From the NCBI GenBank assembly GCA_008973525.1, contig WACJ01000337.1, forward strand, positions 1 through 64,000: a DNA stretch of 64,000 nucleotides. Reading direction: 5' to 3'. The notes beneath the pieces are model-generated. The model ran no database searches. It was not told the DNA's origin and saw only the letters and a list, made by a program, of their open reading frames with translations. Shown piece after piece: positions 23,201 through 34,700 of this stretch (position 1 is the first letter of the stretch; each line of letters begins with the position of its first letter). The stretch is from Stenopsyche tienmushanensis (taxonomy: Eukaryota > Arthropoda > Insecta > Trichoptera > Stenopsychidae). The position numbers were made by a program, and so were the translations under genes.

Positions 23201-23959
23201 TAAAAAGTGAACAAGAATGGCATACATTTAAAATGTATATAGTATTTTAAATTTGCAATTGTTATAACAGTAAGGAATTTCTTGGTACAAATCGTTTATA
23301 TTCATTGATACACAATGGAAATGATTTTGTAAGTGTATAATATATTTATTGCTTCTGTTCGGAATTTGGGCACACAATGTGTCAATTGGTACACAATTTG
23401 AAGTATTTAGCATGTGGTCTTTGGATCACTAAAATATTCAAATAGTCTTGCTTCACTTTGAATTCTATATCGATCATGAAAACCAAAAATAATTAAAATC
23501 AGCAAGAATTGAATTGTGTATGAATTCGTATTTTGACAATGTATGAATTTATTAAAGACTGATAAAGAATATTTAATCCATATAAGGGAGGCTTAGTTTC
23601 ATGCAATTCAAAATCTTCAAGAGCTTCAATGTCAAAATGAAATTCGGACAGTTATCGTTTAATATTCTTAAATGGAAAGTACTGAATGTATTTGAAGACA
23701 TTCTGAATATATCCATGAACTGATTTGTTTCAAATCTTGAATATTTTTGTATGATCACAATTCGTAGTAGTGGATCTACAATCCATATCAGGATTAGAAC
23801 CATTTCAATTTTCATTTACGAGAAAAAAATAATATTTACTCCCTCATACATTCTATGTTGCAGGTAGTATAAGCTTAAAATTTTATTTGCAAATAGTTTT
23901 TTGGTAGTATTATGATGAGCTTTTTGTATATTTATAATTTCTTTAAAATAAGTAGGCAG
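20240..23959. other. intergenic, two GC-richer islands and one coding-like frame
   Basis: GC-richer DNA at about 20240-21060 and 22130-22500, AT-rich elsewhere, and a T15 run ending at 21006. Many short frames overlap here on both strands (20018-20381, 20839-21145) and none has a family motif. The frame at 21428-21658 is listed separately. No RNA gene or transposon was identified. Confidence 0.5.
21428..21658 (+). CDS. unrecognised 76-codon frame, possible exon or relic
   Basis: The frame opens with TTG and reads without interruption to TAA at 21656-21658. It is not low-complexity: Asp, Glu, Lys and Leu alternate (VLKDVNIDKHLSLNLHARL), unlike most AT-driven frames nearby. Immediately upstream, in a different frame, AAGTGGGTAAATCACGTAGAAAG translates KWVNHVERC and runs 27 codons into this region, and a possible acceptor TATTTCAG ends at 21354. 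The two frames could be a frameshifted old coding region. I do not recognise the family and there is no matching donor, so a chance frame remains likely. Confidence 0.2.
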   Translation: MEKLFDYLIALSIPEASFSLNVLKDVNIDKHLSLNLHARLVAQMQILDKDVYEDIFLTKLLNNFLRKFDFELLKKT

Positions 23960-23984
23960 AATAACTATAAAAAGCTTATTTAAA

Positions 23985-24160
23985 AGTGTATTTGGATTTA
24001 TTCCTATATTTGCTATGTCTCTCATTGTCCCAAATAAGTAGCAAATTGGCTCTAATAAGCGGAAAAAATTCAATCGAAATATTTTTTCTGACGTTTTTTA
24101 AGTTCTGACTACCCTGTTTCTCAAATAAGTGGAATCTTCCATATAAGTAAATGATGGCCC
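23985..24160 (-). repeat. possible pogo/Tigger-type terminal sequence
   Basis: On the minus strand three imperfect repeats occur: CCACTTATTTGAGAA, CCGCTTATTAGAGCC and GCTACTTATTTGGGACAA. Internally repeated short words of this type are common in the terminal repeats of pogo/Tigger elements. No transposase motif was recognised nearby, so the assignment is weak. Confidence 0.25.
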
Positions 24161-26319
24161 AATTTCGGGTCAAGGCCTTTACTAAAGAATTTCCACTATG
24201 GCCATATAAAACCCTCCAGGATTTATGGGCCATCCTTTAGAGCTATCCTAGTGTCTAGGTCGACAAATTGTGTCGAGCTTCTTTAGAAATGTGCTAAATT
24301 TTCGAGCCGGTGATGAAAGCAATGTTTTATTTTCGGTACAGGAGCACAAGCAAAACACCCCCGACGTCTCGCCGATCCGAGGATATTATTCGCATGTTTA
24401 AAAGGTGTTTCCTCGTCAGACAGGTGTAGGAGAGGACGATAAGTTTCGGTTGCGTGTCCTTAAAAGGAGCCGGGTAATTTCTTTTGACAAAAAGTGTCTC
24501 GGGGAAGATCAAAAGGAATGTGTCACCGGATAGAGGAGGCCTTAATGGACGGCCTGTTGGGTCGCCTTCTTCTAGCCAAGCAGACGAGACGTGCTCGTAA
24601 AACGCGACACGCACGTCAAAAGCACTTTTTTGCTCTCCCGTCTTCCGCACTCGGGAATAAAAAAGTCCCGATCCACAATTAGAAATTGGGCCTTTTTACG
24701 GCTTTTTTACGATTCGCCTCTGGCGACGGTTTCCTACGCCTTTGCGATACAACTTTTACGCCTACCCGCGATAGACAGATAACGTACCGAATAACGTTGC
24801 TCTTATCAATTTATACACAAAGTAACAATAGACTTTATACACGAGATTAAAATGAAGCTCTTTTTTACGACAAATATTCATATAAAAATCTGAATGCGAC
24901 GCAATAAAGCATACAACTCCGAAAATCCCACTACGAATGCAAGAGCCTTCATGTCCGAATTATTCATAAAACAATGAAATCTAGACCATTTAACAAGAAA
25001 ATATTTTTAAGGTCGATATAAAGTTATAGTATAACTATGCTTTATAAGATATTATCTCAATTCATGCATATAAAACATTTTTATATACGCATCTATAAAT
25101 GGTTAAAAATACGTCAAGCGTACGTCTGATGAATCTTATTTTATAACGTTGCTATTTTTCGGTATAATATAAGTATTTTCTTCTATAGATTCATGTCATC
25201 ATTATATGACATAATTTATAATAGAAATGTGGCAGAAAAAAAGGAGGATAACATTGATGACAAGAGCATTGATTTAAATGCTCAGCAACCCTCCTCCAAA
25301 TTTATGTTTGTACATTAATAATACGAAACATAAAATTTATGGCAGGGAGCACTTCGCTGCAGCTTAAAATATCAATCCCCAAATTAATATATTTTTTATA
25401 GTATACGAAAAAGTGTTCATAAAGCCAAAAAATCATCAGACCGATATATCGAGTTTTTTTTAAATATTCCACGCTTATAACGAGCATACCAGATTTGATG
25501 CTTGTTAATGGACAGAAAGCCGATTAATAACTTTGATGTTAAGCTTTTAATCTCAGAATATTCAAATATTACAATTTGAATTGTGAGAAGAATAAAATAA
25601 GCATGTTATGTAAAGTTTGCGTACTTTTATATCTCTGAATCACGTTTTTATTTCATACAAGCAGAACTAAAAAGAAATCCAATTACCTAGGGATACGATC
25701 GAAATTATTCTCAAGGCGGAAAGTGGAATAAGCAAAGCATCCAAATGTAAAAATCAATCGCTAAATTCTTCAATATTTTCAATTCGAGATTTAACATTAT
25801 TGATATTGGCGAAAAAAGTTTCAATAATTAATTAAGTAGAACAAAATGGTTGGTAAACTAAAATAAGATTTGCAATATCAGCAGGATTGTTTATCAATGT
25901 AAAATATATAACTCATACATTATTTGTAATAATAGATCAAATCAAAAAATATATATTTTAGCACATTCAAAAAGTATCAATCATCCAATAATTTTATGAT
26001 TTTGCTAGTGAAGAAGTTTTTGAAAATTTATAGACACGATTCATACAACAAAATATAATAATCTGAGTAAAAATTGTATTGATCAACTTAGAAACTACCA
26101 ACATAATAAACATTTGGATGATAAACTAGAACGACTTTCATGGAAAATAATCTTTAAACAAAAATAATTTTAAAATTCAGGCAGGTACTAGAGAGTGCTT
26201 AGCCTCATAAAATATATTAAGATTTACATTCTTAGAGTCTTTGAATGTTAGTGATTTCGAAGAGCCTAGTAGTGATGAAAATCTATAAATAATATTGAAT
26301 AAATAGGATCAAAAACGTC
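24161..26319. other. intergenic, one GC-richer island
   Basis: The island at about 24240-24800 has several overlapping frames on both strands (24327-24782), arginine-rich or proline-rich from composition and without known domains. AT-rich DNA follows to 26320. Nothing further was recognised. Confidence 0.55.
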
Positions 26320-27140
26320 GTGTAATACAAATCCGTGTTACACAAGGTTTGAACATCATACAAAATCAGGGTTTGCTTCGCTGTAACCGTTTTCTGAATC
26401 ATTAATTGTGGTAGATTAATTTAATATTTCGACTAATTAGTCTTTGTTCAACGTACGATGCTCCAATATTTCTTGGATGTCATGAATATCCATGTCATCA
26501 AAAACTTCTCCGCCAATATCACGACAAATGCTTATTGTTCTTTGGTATTTATCTTATATGAATGGTAAAACATTTTATCCAGAGACTACTTCTGGTCACA
26601 GCTTTTTCCAGCAAAGAATTTAAAGAGGATGCAAAAACAATATCGACTCGTGGAAGTGTTAAATTTTCATCTTGATCGATGTATCCAAATATTTTTTCAA
26701 ATGTTCGACGAATATAATATGCTTTAAATATTAAAATTATACCTTAGTCTAAGGGTTGGATTATAAATATAGTTTTTGGCGGTGAAAATGATATTTCATA
26801 TAATACGGATTTAAATTACACGATATTTTTGGGGGAACCTTGGATGAAATTGGCTTAAGATGGAGCTGAAAGAAGACGAATATAAAAATCCTTTGTCATG
26901 GATTACATTCCATCTGATCAATGTTGATGATGGAATGTATATTTTTAACATTTGAAAAAACAGTGTTAAATGGTCATGGATATGTTTGTGAAGCTTGTGA
27001 CACCGACAAAAGGATGTGTATCTCAATATTATGAAATTAAGGGTTAAAGCGAGACATTTTAATCTATGGCTGTTTTCATTAAAATTTAACGCCGTTACAC
27101 GTAAACTCGATTCGTATTTGGTGCACTTAAGCGACATTAG
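26320..27140 (-). pseudogene. Tigger/pogo-type transposase relic
   Basis: A broken DDE transposase of the Tigger (CENP-B/Jerky-like) group on the minus strand. Order from high to low coordinates: RVTALNFNENSHRLKCL (family RVT.L..N..G.H.LK.L) near 27080-27030; MTKDFY (family AWMT...F) near 26890; PPKTIFIIQPLD-stop-G followed by IFKAYYIRRTFEKIF (family PPNTT..IQPLDQG...FK..Y.R) at about 26782-26690; then a C-terminal part with SRDIGGEVFDDMDIHDIQEIL near 26525-26465, an acidic tail typical of the group. Stops, including the one at 26744-26746 replacing Gln of LDQG, and frameshifts show it is dead. At the 3' side GTGTAACACGGATTTGTATTACACGA (inverted, 26322-26347) resembles a pogo-type terminal repeat. 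The N-terminal DNA-binding domains are missing. Confidence 0.72.
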
Positions 27141-29694
27141 TTATGAGCTAACTTTATTTTAGCTTTAATGTTTAGACGGCTTAGTGTTTACGTGGCTAAG
27201 GTAAGCAACGTGGTCACCTTCGACCCGTAAAGGGTTGCCAGGTTAATTATGAATTCTCCGAAACAGGAAGTCTCCGAGGAAAGCTGAATATTCCCCGAGA
27301 TTGTTTACCGAAATTGCAACAGATGAGAGTAAATCAACTTTGCTGAAATATAGCCTGGCTCGTAAATCGTAAATAATTTAACGGCCTCCTTAAAGATGAA
27401 TTAATGGCATTTCATTTGAACGTTTGCTTTGTGTCTCGGGGCTCAATTCTACGCCAAATGAAAAATGTAATATATTTGTTAGGGGTGGGCTGAAAAATGT
27501 GCACATTGTGCAATTAAGCTTAATAAGTATGATATAATAAAAGCTCGTGTGTGCATGTTTGACGTGGAAATTGTTTGTTTTTCGAAAAGCTTGTCAGACG
27601 GGTTTAAGTACGTAATAATTAAAGGTATGTGTGCGCTTCCTGTGCATTTTCTCTAATGAAACGAGTCCCGATTCCATACCCCATAGGCCTGTGAGTGCAA
27701 CGTATCCTGTAGGGGAGGAAATTCTGGTTTGGGGACAGGTTGATTAAAAATTAAAAAGATTGGATATGCAAGAGACTGATGCGGAATTCTCATCAAGAAG
27801 TCAAGCTCAAACAGATCGCTTCATGAGTTTGCTTTCGAGGGGGAGTATTGCTCATAAGTAATATACTAATGAATAATTAATTTTCAAATAATTCATTTTA
27901 TCAAGAGCATAAACCTTGGAAAATATCAATGATAATAATATTGGAGAATTTTTTGCGGATAAATAAATCGCAAAAAACTCTTATTAATAACAAAATATTC
28001 TTATTAAATTGAAACACTTCATAAGATCATCAAATTTTGAAAACTTAGAATGAGCTACAATTTTTCTATAAATTAAATAAAGAAGTTCAGCAATAATTTG
28101 AAGCAGTGAATAATCTTGATAATGTAAGAACTCACTTTTTCACTTGGTTCATTATTAACCTAGATCGAGAAAAATATCAAACACAACCAAACTTTTAAAT
28201 TTGGCCAAAAACACAAACGTTTACAATAAGGACTTAGGATAAAATCCAATGTACGAACATTTGGTTTTTTCCCGTAATATCTAACGATTCTATTTGTGGT
28301 TTATGAGAGCTCATTTTTTCCAAAGCGTTGACGTGCATTTACACGTGGTTTCAATATAATTTTCTTTGTGTATTTTAGGCCATCTCTTGAAAAAACATGT
28401 TAAAATTTCGCTTAACACAAAAGAAAACATGTACATGATGACGTTTCCCGGAAATTTAAAGAGTCTGTGCAGTTATAGTCTCAAAATTAACCTTTGACGT
28501 CAGTAGACGTAAACAAAATTTCAACACGTCCATTTTCTCATCATTAGCTTAGGAGCGTGGATCGTAAAAGGGCGGATTATTCGAGTAGTTCTTGATGTAC
28601 ACCATAAAAGAATTTAACAGTGTAAAACACGAAGGGTGTTAAAGTAAAGCATACAAGGACTACGAGCGCATCCTCGCCGAATGTTGATTAATGCGTGATG
28701 ATGTACGGCCGTATAAAATTTGTTTTGGTTTTACTGCAATAGAGGGTTTATTATAGTATTAAGTGTGGGCCTTTTACAAGTCTCCCTGTTACAATTTTAT
28801 GGGTGTGCAGTAAAGTGCAAGTTGTGTAATGAAACGATCATAATGTCCCGAATATAAACTTGTCCCACCTTGTTTGCCTGTAGATAAAATTTTCGGGAGA
28901 GAGTGACGGCGTACAATTTAAATGCAAATGCCCAAAATATACGCTATAAGTGGGAATTATGCAAATCGACGTAAATTATGCGTACGTGCAAACATACATG
29001 CATTAATGCATATTCAAATAAGCCATCATATTTTAGGCCTCGCGATCGGATTCGCGCAACGTGCAAGAAGACATTTTCGCGAATAATTGTTGTTAATGTG
29101 TGCATATTTTAGGTCGTGTGTATATGACTCGCAAGATAGAGTCATTCAATTTCCTCTTCCATTCCGCTGTGCTTAATATCTTTTTAAGCATAAGTATATA
29201 AATGGATACATTTTGGATGGATGGGGGTAGACGGACGTCGAATAGAAACAATCTCATTATTAGGTACTTCTTTATTAAGCACGAGAGAGAGATCTGGCTG
29301 CAGGAAGGACGTCCTCCCGCAGTCAAGGCTAACCGATGACTCTTTACGAGTCTCGCCTTCTGAGATCGGTCGGTATCGGATTTTAAATATTTTTTGAAAA
29401 TAAGACAGATGAGAGCTTAATTAGCTTTAAGTATGGACATTTATTGAAAAGTGTTTAAAATATTGGCAATTAATTTGGAAATAAATCATCCGTTTATTTT
29501 AAAGTGTTGCTAAAAACTAGACGGCATTGATATAATAGTTAACGATATTAATTTAAAACTTAAATGAAGGCATAAACTCGCCCAAAACTTAAGACCTGCT
29601 CGACAAAAATAAATACTTTATTAGTACAAAAATACACGTTAGTATACGTATTATTTTTGATAATTTCAATGCTTCCATTCAAGTCAGATAATCA
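27141..29694. other. intergenic, CG-containing islands with possible regulatory cluster
   Basis: GC-richer stretches run at 27170-27850 and 28490-29360. They contain no recognisable exon; the frame at 29093-29326 (-) has no domain. Octamer-type POU sites cluster at 28922-29011 (separate entry). AT-rich DNA lies between. Confidence 0.5.
28922..29011. promoter_or_regulatory. cluster of POU octamer-type sites
   Basis: Two exact ATGCAAAT octamers (28922-28929 and 28959-28966) and a perfect 14-base palindrome ATGCATTAATGCAT (28998-29011) fall within 90 bases, in a GC-richer island where such AT-only words are less expected. ATGCAAAT is the classic POU-domain site and paired ATGCAT words bind POU dimers. 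Function as an enhancer is inference only. Confidence 0.3.
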
Positions 29695-30245
29695 AGCTAA
29701 TTTCTTTTCATTGAATGATATAGACTGGGAGAAATAGTTTCAATTTGAACAACCCCGCTCGTTATAGCCGTGATATCGTTATAACCGCGCTCGTATTGAT
29801 GAAATGATATATTTTTATGCAATATTTGATACTCGTCTAATTTTTGGGTTGTGCTAAATAAATAAAAAAATGGTTTCAATAACAATAATCGAAAAATCGA
29901 AATACGATTTGCTATTCCATCTGTTTTATTCTCATGATGTAACTGTATCTGATATTCTTCTATTTCTAAATCACAAGATATTCCCTAGTGGCAAACATTT
30001 TTCTTCAAATGATGAGCTATTTTGAGCGCCTTGAGGAATTGCTCTTCCATTATGAGATAAAAGCTTTGGGATTTCGTCTTCTTCTTAAGATGCCATATCT
30101 ATTATCAGTCGATTTTTCTGTTGATGTAGGATTTTTAGATGTTATTAAATTGGACGAGGTTATTTTAATACGAATTTGTGGATCTATCAATTATTATTGT
30201 AAATCAGTTCCTTATTAGTGGTCCCGCTCGATAAAATAAGAGACA
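29695..30245. other. unassigned stretch with pogo-like end words
   Basis: CCCCGCTCGTTATAGCCG and ATCGTTATAACCGCGCTCG (29754-29793) form two imperfect repeats, and GGTCCCGCTCGATAAAATAAG appears at 30220-30240. Terminal repeats built on CTCGTTATAAC words are found in pogo-type elements. The 76-codon frame between (29988-30218 +) has no transposase motif. This could be a short non-autonomous element, but no target duplication was identified. Confidence 0.25.
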
Positions 30246-31811
30246 ATCGAGTCACCTCCCAAATTTTTTGATCTGATTAGAATGATTTCTATAATTTGCA
30301 TTTGAAGTTGATTTTATATAATAAGAATACAGAAACTAGACCACTATATTAATGCTTGGTATTTGGACCAAATATTTTGATGTTACCGTCTGTAAATCGA
30401 TTCTCATGTAAGATTCTGAATATCAAAAATCTACTTATAAGTCAATAGATATTGTTGGGGGCTCAGATATACTGTTTCTTTGCATTATTAATTAATTACG
30501 ACTCACGAGACGATAAATTTATTCCATCTAAGAAATTGAGCACGTATTTGTTACTCGTCGATTAAATAAGAGGGTCGTAATTTAATTAGGCATCCGCGAT
30601 CGTTTCTAAGCGCCGACTGGGGAAAATTGATATTTTTATTATATCGAGACTAATTGTGAATTAACAGACCGAAAATTCAACTCGTTAAGTAAATGATTGA
30701 TGTCAATAAAAGTGAAGAGTGCTTGCGGTTGAGCTGTTCGCAGAGCATCGAGCCGCTCGCTCGACTTCTGAAACCAAATTCTCAGAAATGCCCGAATAAA
30801 TGTTTGGTATTCATTCGTACAATACAATACAAAGGTAGACATTTGGATCCGAATATATTGGCTCCGAGAGCGTATAGTTGCTCATATAGATTAAAGGATT
30901 TCACGGTTTAATGGCGGCATATGCAATAAAGGGACGCCGTAGAAGAGACGCCGTCGCAAACTTTCAAGTTTAACACTGTTACACGAAATTTAATGTCGGT
31001 CCAAGTTGGGGAACGAGCTTTTACTTTTTACGCACAAAGGGATATAAATAGCCTTCAACTTTAAACGCAGTGCCCTTACGTAGAAAAAGTGGCAAAAAGA
31101 GGGCTAAGAAAAAACAACGGGGGCGAGATCTTTTATGGTGCGCCCCGGGACAAAAGGGATATCGCTTATTTACGTACGTGTCAACAAATAATTAAACGAA
31201 AACAAACACGTCTTAAAAGGTGCATCATCGGCTGCTTTTGTGGGCGGGCGTTAACCCTTTTAGCGCCGCGTCATCGCTTTTGACCTATATCAATTGACGT
31301 GTGGCTTTTATCTCATTCTCGTATTTATTTAGCATTTGCCTACTGAAAGCTGTGAAAGCGTGTTGTTTTTCAATTTTGTGTACGTTTTGCATTTTAATAA
31401 TGGATTATGCTGGCTTTATTTAACGCAGAACAATGTATGAGTCGTAAATTTTGTCCATATGCAAAAATGAATACCCGTAAGGGAAGGCATTAACTAAATT
31501 TATGAGAGAGGAACAAATTAATAAAAAAGGATTATAAAGTGCATTCAGTCCTGGTAAGTATTTAAATAATCAAATAAATACTATATTCTGATAAACCAAA
31601 TATATTTATAACCTTTTCACTATAAAATCACTATTTTGCCATCATTTTTGGCAGTCATGACTATGTCGACTATACTATGCTATTTTACGATTTTTTAACA
31701 AACTTTTTGCAGTTTTTTTTTGTATGATTATTGCTTTTTCATAGATTTTATAGCATATGTATATTCGTATTTAAAATGTGGTAGCTAATCTTACTTTCTT
31801 TAGATTTAAAC
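30246..31811. other. intergenic, GC-richer island
   Basis: The island runs about 30540-31300. Overlapping frames at 30639-30911 on both strands and 31089-31283 (+) have no recognisable domain. GCG followed by TTAACCC occurs at 31251-31260 and resembles a MITE end, but no further homology to that family was seen. Confidence 0.5.
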
Positions 31812-32012
31812 CATATATACTCAACCTCTTTTTATGCGATTTCGAAGTTATGCGGTTTTTTTAAAGCAATTTTTTAAAAAAAATTTATGAACGGTACGAA
31901 TCTTTTCTATATAACCCTCTATTATTTCTTCCAGATTTATGTCGAAATTTATTTTTTAACTATTTAAAAAAAATTAAAACTCACAAAATAAGGCCAAAAA
32001 GTTAGGAGTTAA
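31812..32012 (+). mobile_element. Tigger-like short element, fragment R1
   Basis: ACTCAACCTCTTTTTATGCG, then ATTTCGAAGTTATGCGG, matches the termini at 42216-42262 and (inverted) 36767-36818. Further in, TCTTTTCTATATAACCCTC, TTATGTCGAAATTTATTTTT and ACAAAATAAGGCCAAAAA match the inverted sequence at 36350-36450. Only about 200 bases of the terminal-repeat side are present. Confidence 0.65.
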
Positions 32013-32755
32013 AGCAACCGAAGAGTCTTAAAGTCTATTTAATTTTTGTGTATGATCAATTTGTCATGACCTGCTATTAAAGATTGTTCGAGCATAAAAA
32101 CGTAGATACAGCTGCGAAAATTTAGAGAACGTGATTATCTTTTTCCAGACTGGGTCGTTTATGGTCGTTTTTTCGAAATGCACATTACGAAGTACATAAA
32201 ATTGAAAAACGTTCCAGCTTTGCCGTGCTTAAGAATAGGGTCTTATTGATATGGTGTTCAGTGTTGCGCGAATTTTGGCAAGTCGACTCGCTTTCGTTGC
32301 CAGCCTCTATTTTATACTGCGATTCGAATTGCATTAAAATATACCAAAATAGCGTTACCATCGTGTCTTTATTTCGAATCGGAATCGTTCACGATCTTGT
32401 TGCGGAAAAACCGTTAGACATCAGATGGCAAATGGCGAAGATACGGACGAAAAGCGTTTAAGCTCAGTTCAATTACTCTGAGTGCAATGAAAGCTCTCCC
32501 GTACTGCCCCAGCAATAAAAGCTCCTTTAAGGCGGAGATCGATATTTTGGGATTCGATTTTAATTCGGAGTTTTAATTATGAAGCATTTGATTAGATTAT
32601 AAGACTGCTGTGATTAAACGGTTCACATTAAAATGATAAGCAGTTAGAGTAAACAGCATAAAAGATTCTGTGTTTGATTTTGATGGCATGTTAAATTAAG
32701 GCTTGTTCATTTATAGCTTCCGGGATTTAGTTTGCGTAGGTCTACCTTAACATAT

Positions 32756-32787
32756 TATGTATGGCTAATAATATGTATGGCTAATAA
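32756..32787. repeat. two perfect 16-base tandem units
   Basis: TATGTATGGCTAATAA occurs twice in direct succession (32756-32771, 32772-32787). The word TAGTTTGCG appears both before the first unit (about 32728) and after the second (about 32788), suggesting a local duplication. Confidence 0.85.
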
Positions 32788-32798
32788 TAGTTTGCGTT

Positions 32799-33017
32799 TT
32801 ATATGAATTCAGCGAAGTTCTCAAAAGGAACAATCCAATATTTTTCATGAGCACCATTTAAAGCCAATTTTAAAGGTCGTCCATGAGTACATTGGCACCC
32901 AATCGTGTCGCTATGGATGTTGATCTTGTGGTATTCGTAGTGGCTTAAGCACAGAGGAAGCTCAGCCGCTCGGAGCTGGAGCTTCGTTCCCCATACCATC
33001 CTCGAGTGCATGCACAA
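32799..33017 (-). CDS. unrecognised 72-codon frame, possible terminal exon
   Basis: The frame stays open through a GC-richer stretch and ends in a stop just where composition returns to AT-rich. The last 30 residues (for example GRPLKLALNGAHEKYWIVPF) look protein-like rather than compositional, with two Cys and several His. No known family is recognised. The upstream side has no convincing acceptor, and a chance frame in an island cannot be ruled out. Confidence 0.2.
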   Translation of the reverse strand: MCMHSRMVWGTKLQLRAAELPLCLSHYEYHKINIHSDTIGCQCTHGRPLKLALNGAHEKYWIVPFENFAEFI

Positions 33018-34339
33018 ATATAATGACTTGAGAGTTTACAGACGATCGAGCTTTCGATTTCGCCGCAAACTTCTTCAGACCGCAAGGATTTATTGTGGTG
33101 TGCTAGGAAGCAGGGGAGGAAATGGGAGAGGAGTGGATCAGGCGCCCTAGATGCTTTGGCATACTCAACACCGTCACAATGGGCTTATGTGGTATGCAAA
33201 CACAAAGACCTATCGGTTTTCAAAATTTGCGCAAAGAAGGATTTGGGTCATCTCAGATAAAAAGTTTACGCATGGGAAAGTTGTGAAGACGTTATATGTG
33301 GGATCCTTATGCCTACCACATATTTCGTAACTACAAAGCATACTTAGAAGGGTGAAACTTATGCTTATGCTTACCTCAACAAAATCATACCACAGTCAAC
33401 TACTATTTTGTACAAATTAGATAATGAAAATATTTTTGCATTTCGATTATATTGTTTTGGCCATCAAAATATCTTAAGCTGGTTAATATATATTTCCATA
33501 CAAGCACACATCAAGTGGTTATAATTAATTTGGAGTAAATATGGGTACAAAAAGCTACCAAATAAAACTATCAATCTTAAAAGCTCATCATATTTAATTA
33601 TGAACGTTCCCACAGATGCATAAATAATAAGTAAAATATGGATGGAAATTAATATTGCATGCGAAATTTTATTTGATTTTGATTTATGCTTTATTCTTTT
33701 TTAGTCGTTATCAAACTTACTACATATTTTTATATGTGATTTTTATAGGGACAAAGACTTCCAAATGGTACTTTTTCATTGAAAAAATTATCAAAGTAAT
33801 GTATTTCGTGTAAATTTATAAGTATTTTTTCAAAGAAGTAGTATAAAACAGTCAATCCATATCTTTCAGGACTCTTCTTGTATTATTATAATTTGTAAAT
33901 GAAAAAAAACCACTACTATAAATCAATATGAATTTATTTGAAAAACAACCATATATTTCTATTATCAATGAATATGTATAGTTATTCAAATTTTTTTATA
34001 CGCAATTTTCTGCAGGCAACTTTGCTGTCATTTAGCGGTAAAATATTCAAATTTATATGTATAATTTTGAATTTAAATTTCACATTTTATATTTTGTCAT
34101 CAACTTTCAGCTATTATATATACACGAGTATGTGAATCACCTTAATGAAATATTCCAAAAAAATGATGCTACTATGATAGAAAAGATAATTTATTGAGAG
34201 ACACACTTCTAAATATGTCGTTTATAATTGTGTATTTATCGGAAAGCTTATAAAAATAAAAGCTATGCCACGGGAGCATATATAATTTTTATGATAACTG
34301 TAAGTGACATCAATTTGTAATCGTTTGATTAAAGGATCA

Positions 34340-34700
34340 TACCTGTTAAGAGATGTAGGCGATCTCTACAAAACATTTTTTTGGTGAAATAATGCATGTC
34401 AAACACACCTAGCTTCATTCTCAAGCTAGTACACAGTGCTAGAGTTACTAGCTTTCTATTTTAGTTTAAATAACTAATCTCATACATACCAAAAACATTT
34501 TTTTTGAAAAAAGTTAGTTTTTAGAGGAAAAAAATCATGCTAAATCTGGATCGAGATTTTCGATCGATAATATTAGTTCTTCCGATCTCCCAAATCCATT
34601 GATATGGCTAGATTTTTCCACAATTTGGATTTTAACCCAAACCTTTATAACAAGAGTCCAAGTTCACTATAACAACATTTGATTCATTTGATAGTTAACA
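34340..34700 (-). repeat. SINE-like family, longest copy
   Basis: On the plus strand, GTAGGCGATCTCTACAAAAC (34356-34375) is followed by AAATCATGCTAAATCTGGAT, CGATCGATAATATTAGTTCT, CCGATCTCCCAAATCC and CCTTTATAACAAGAGTCC (to about 34660). The same outer words recur at 50375-50680. Read on the minus strand it begins with GGACTCTTGTTATAAAG and the B-box-like GGGTTAAAATCC. The copy may be about 310-360 bases long, typical of a tRNA-derived SINE. Confidence 0.5.

Larger units (their letters stand above)
32013..34339. other. intergenic, island with one coding-like frame
   Basis: GC-richer islands occur at 32100-32560 and 32800-33330, and very AT-rich DNA after 33360. The minus-strand frame at 32799-33017 is listed separately. 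A 16-base tandem duplication lies at 32756-32787. No transposon ends were found. Confidence 0.5.

Noticed and set aside
24327..24782. Overlapping 60-107-codon frames on both strands
   Set aside because: They share the same GC-richer bases in several frames, with no domain; typical shadows of composition.
31251..31260. TTAACCC word as another TTAA MITE end
   Set aside because: Only the first few bases match and the following sequence is unrelated to the family.
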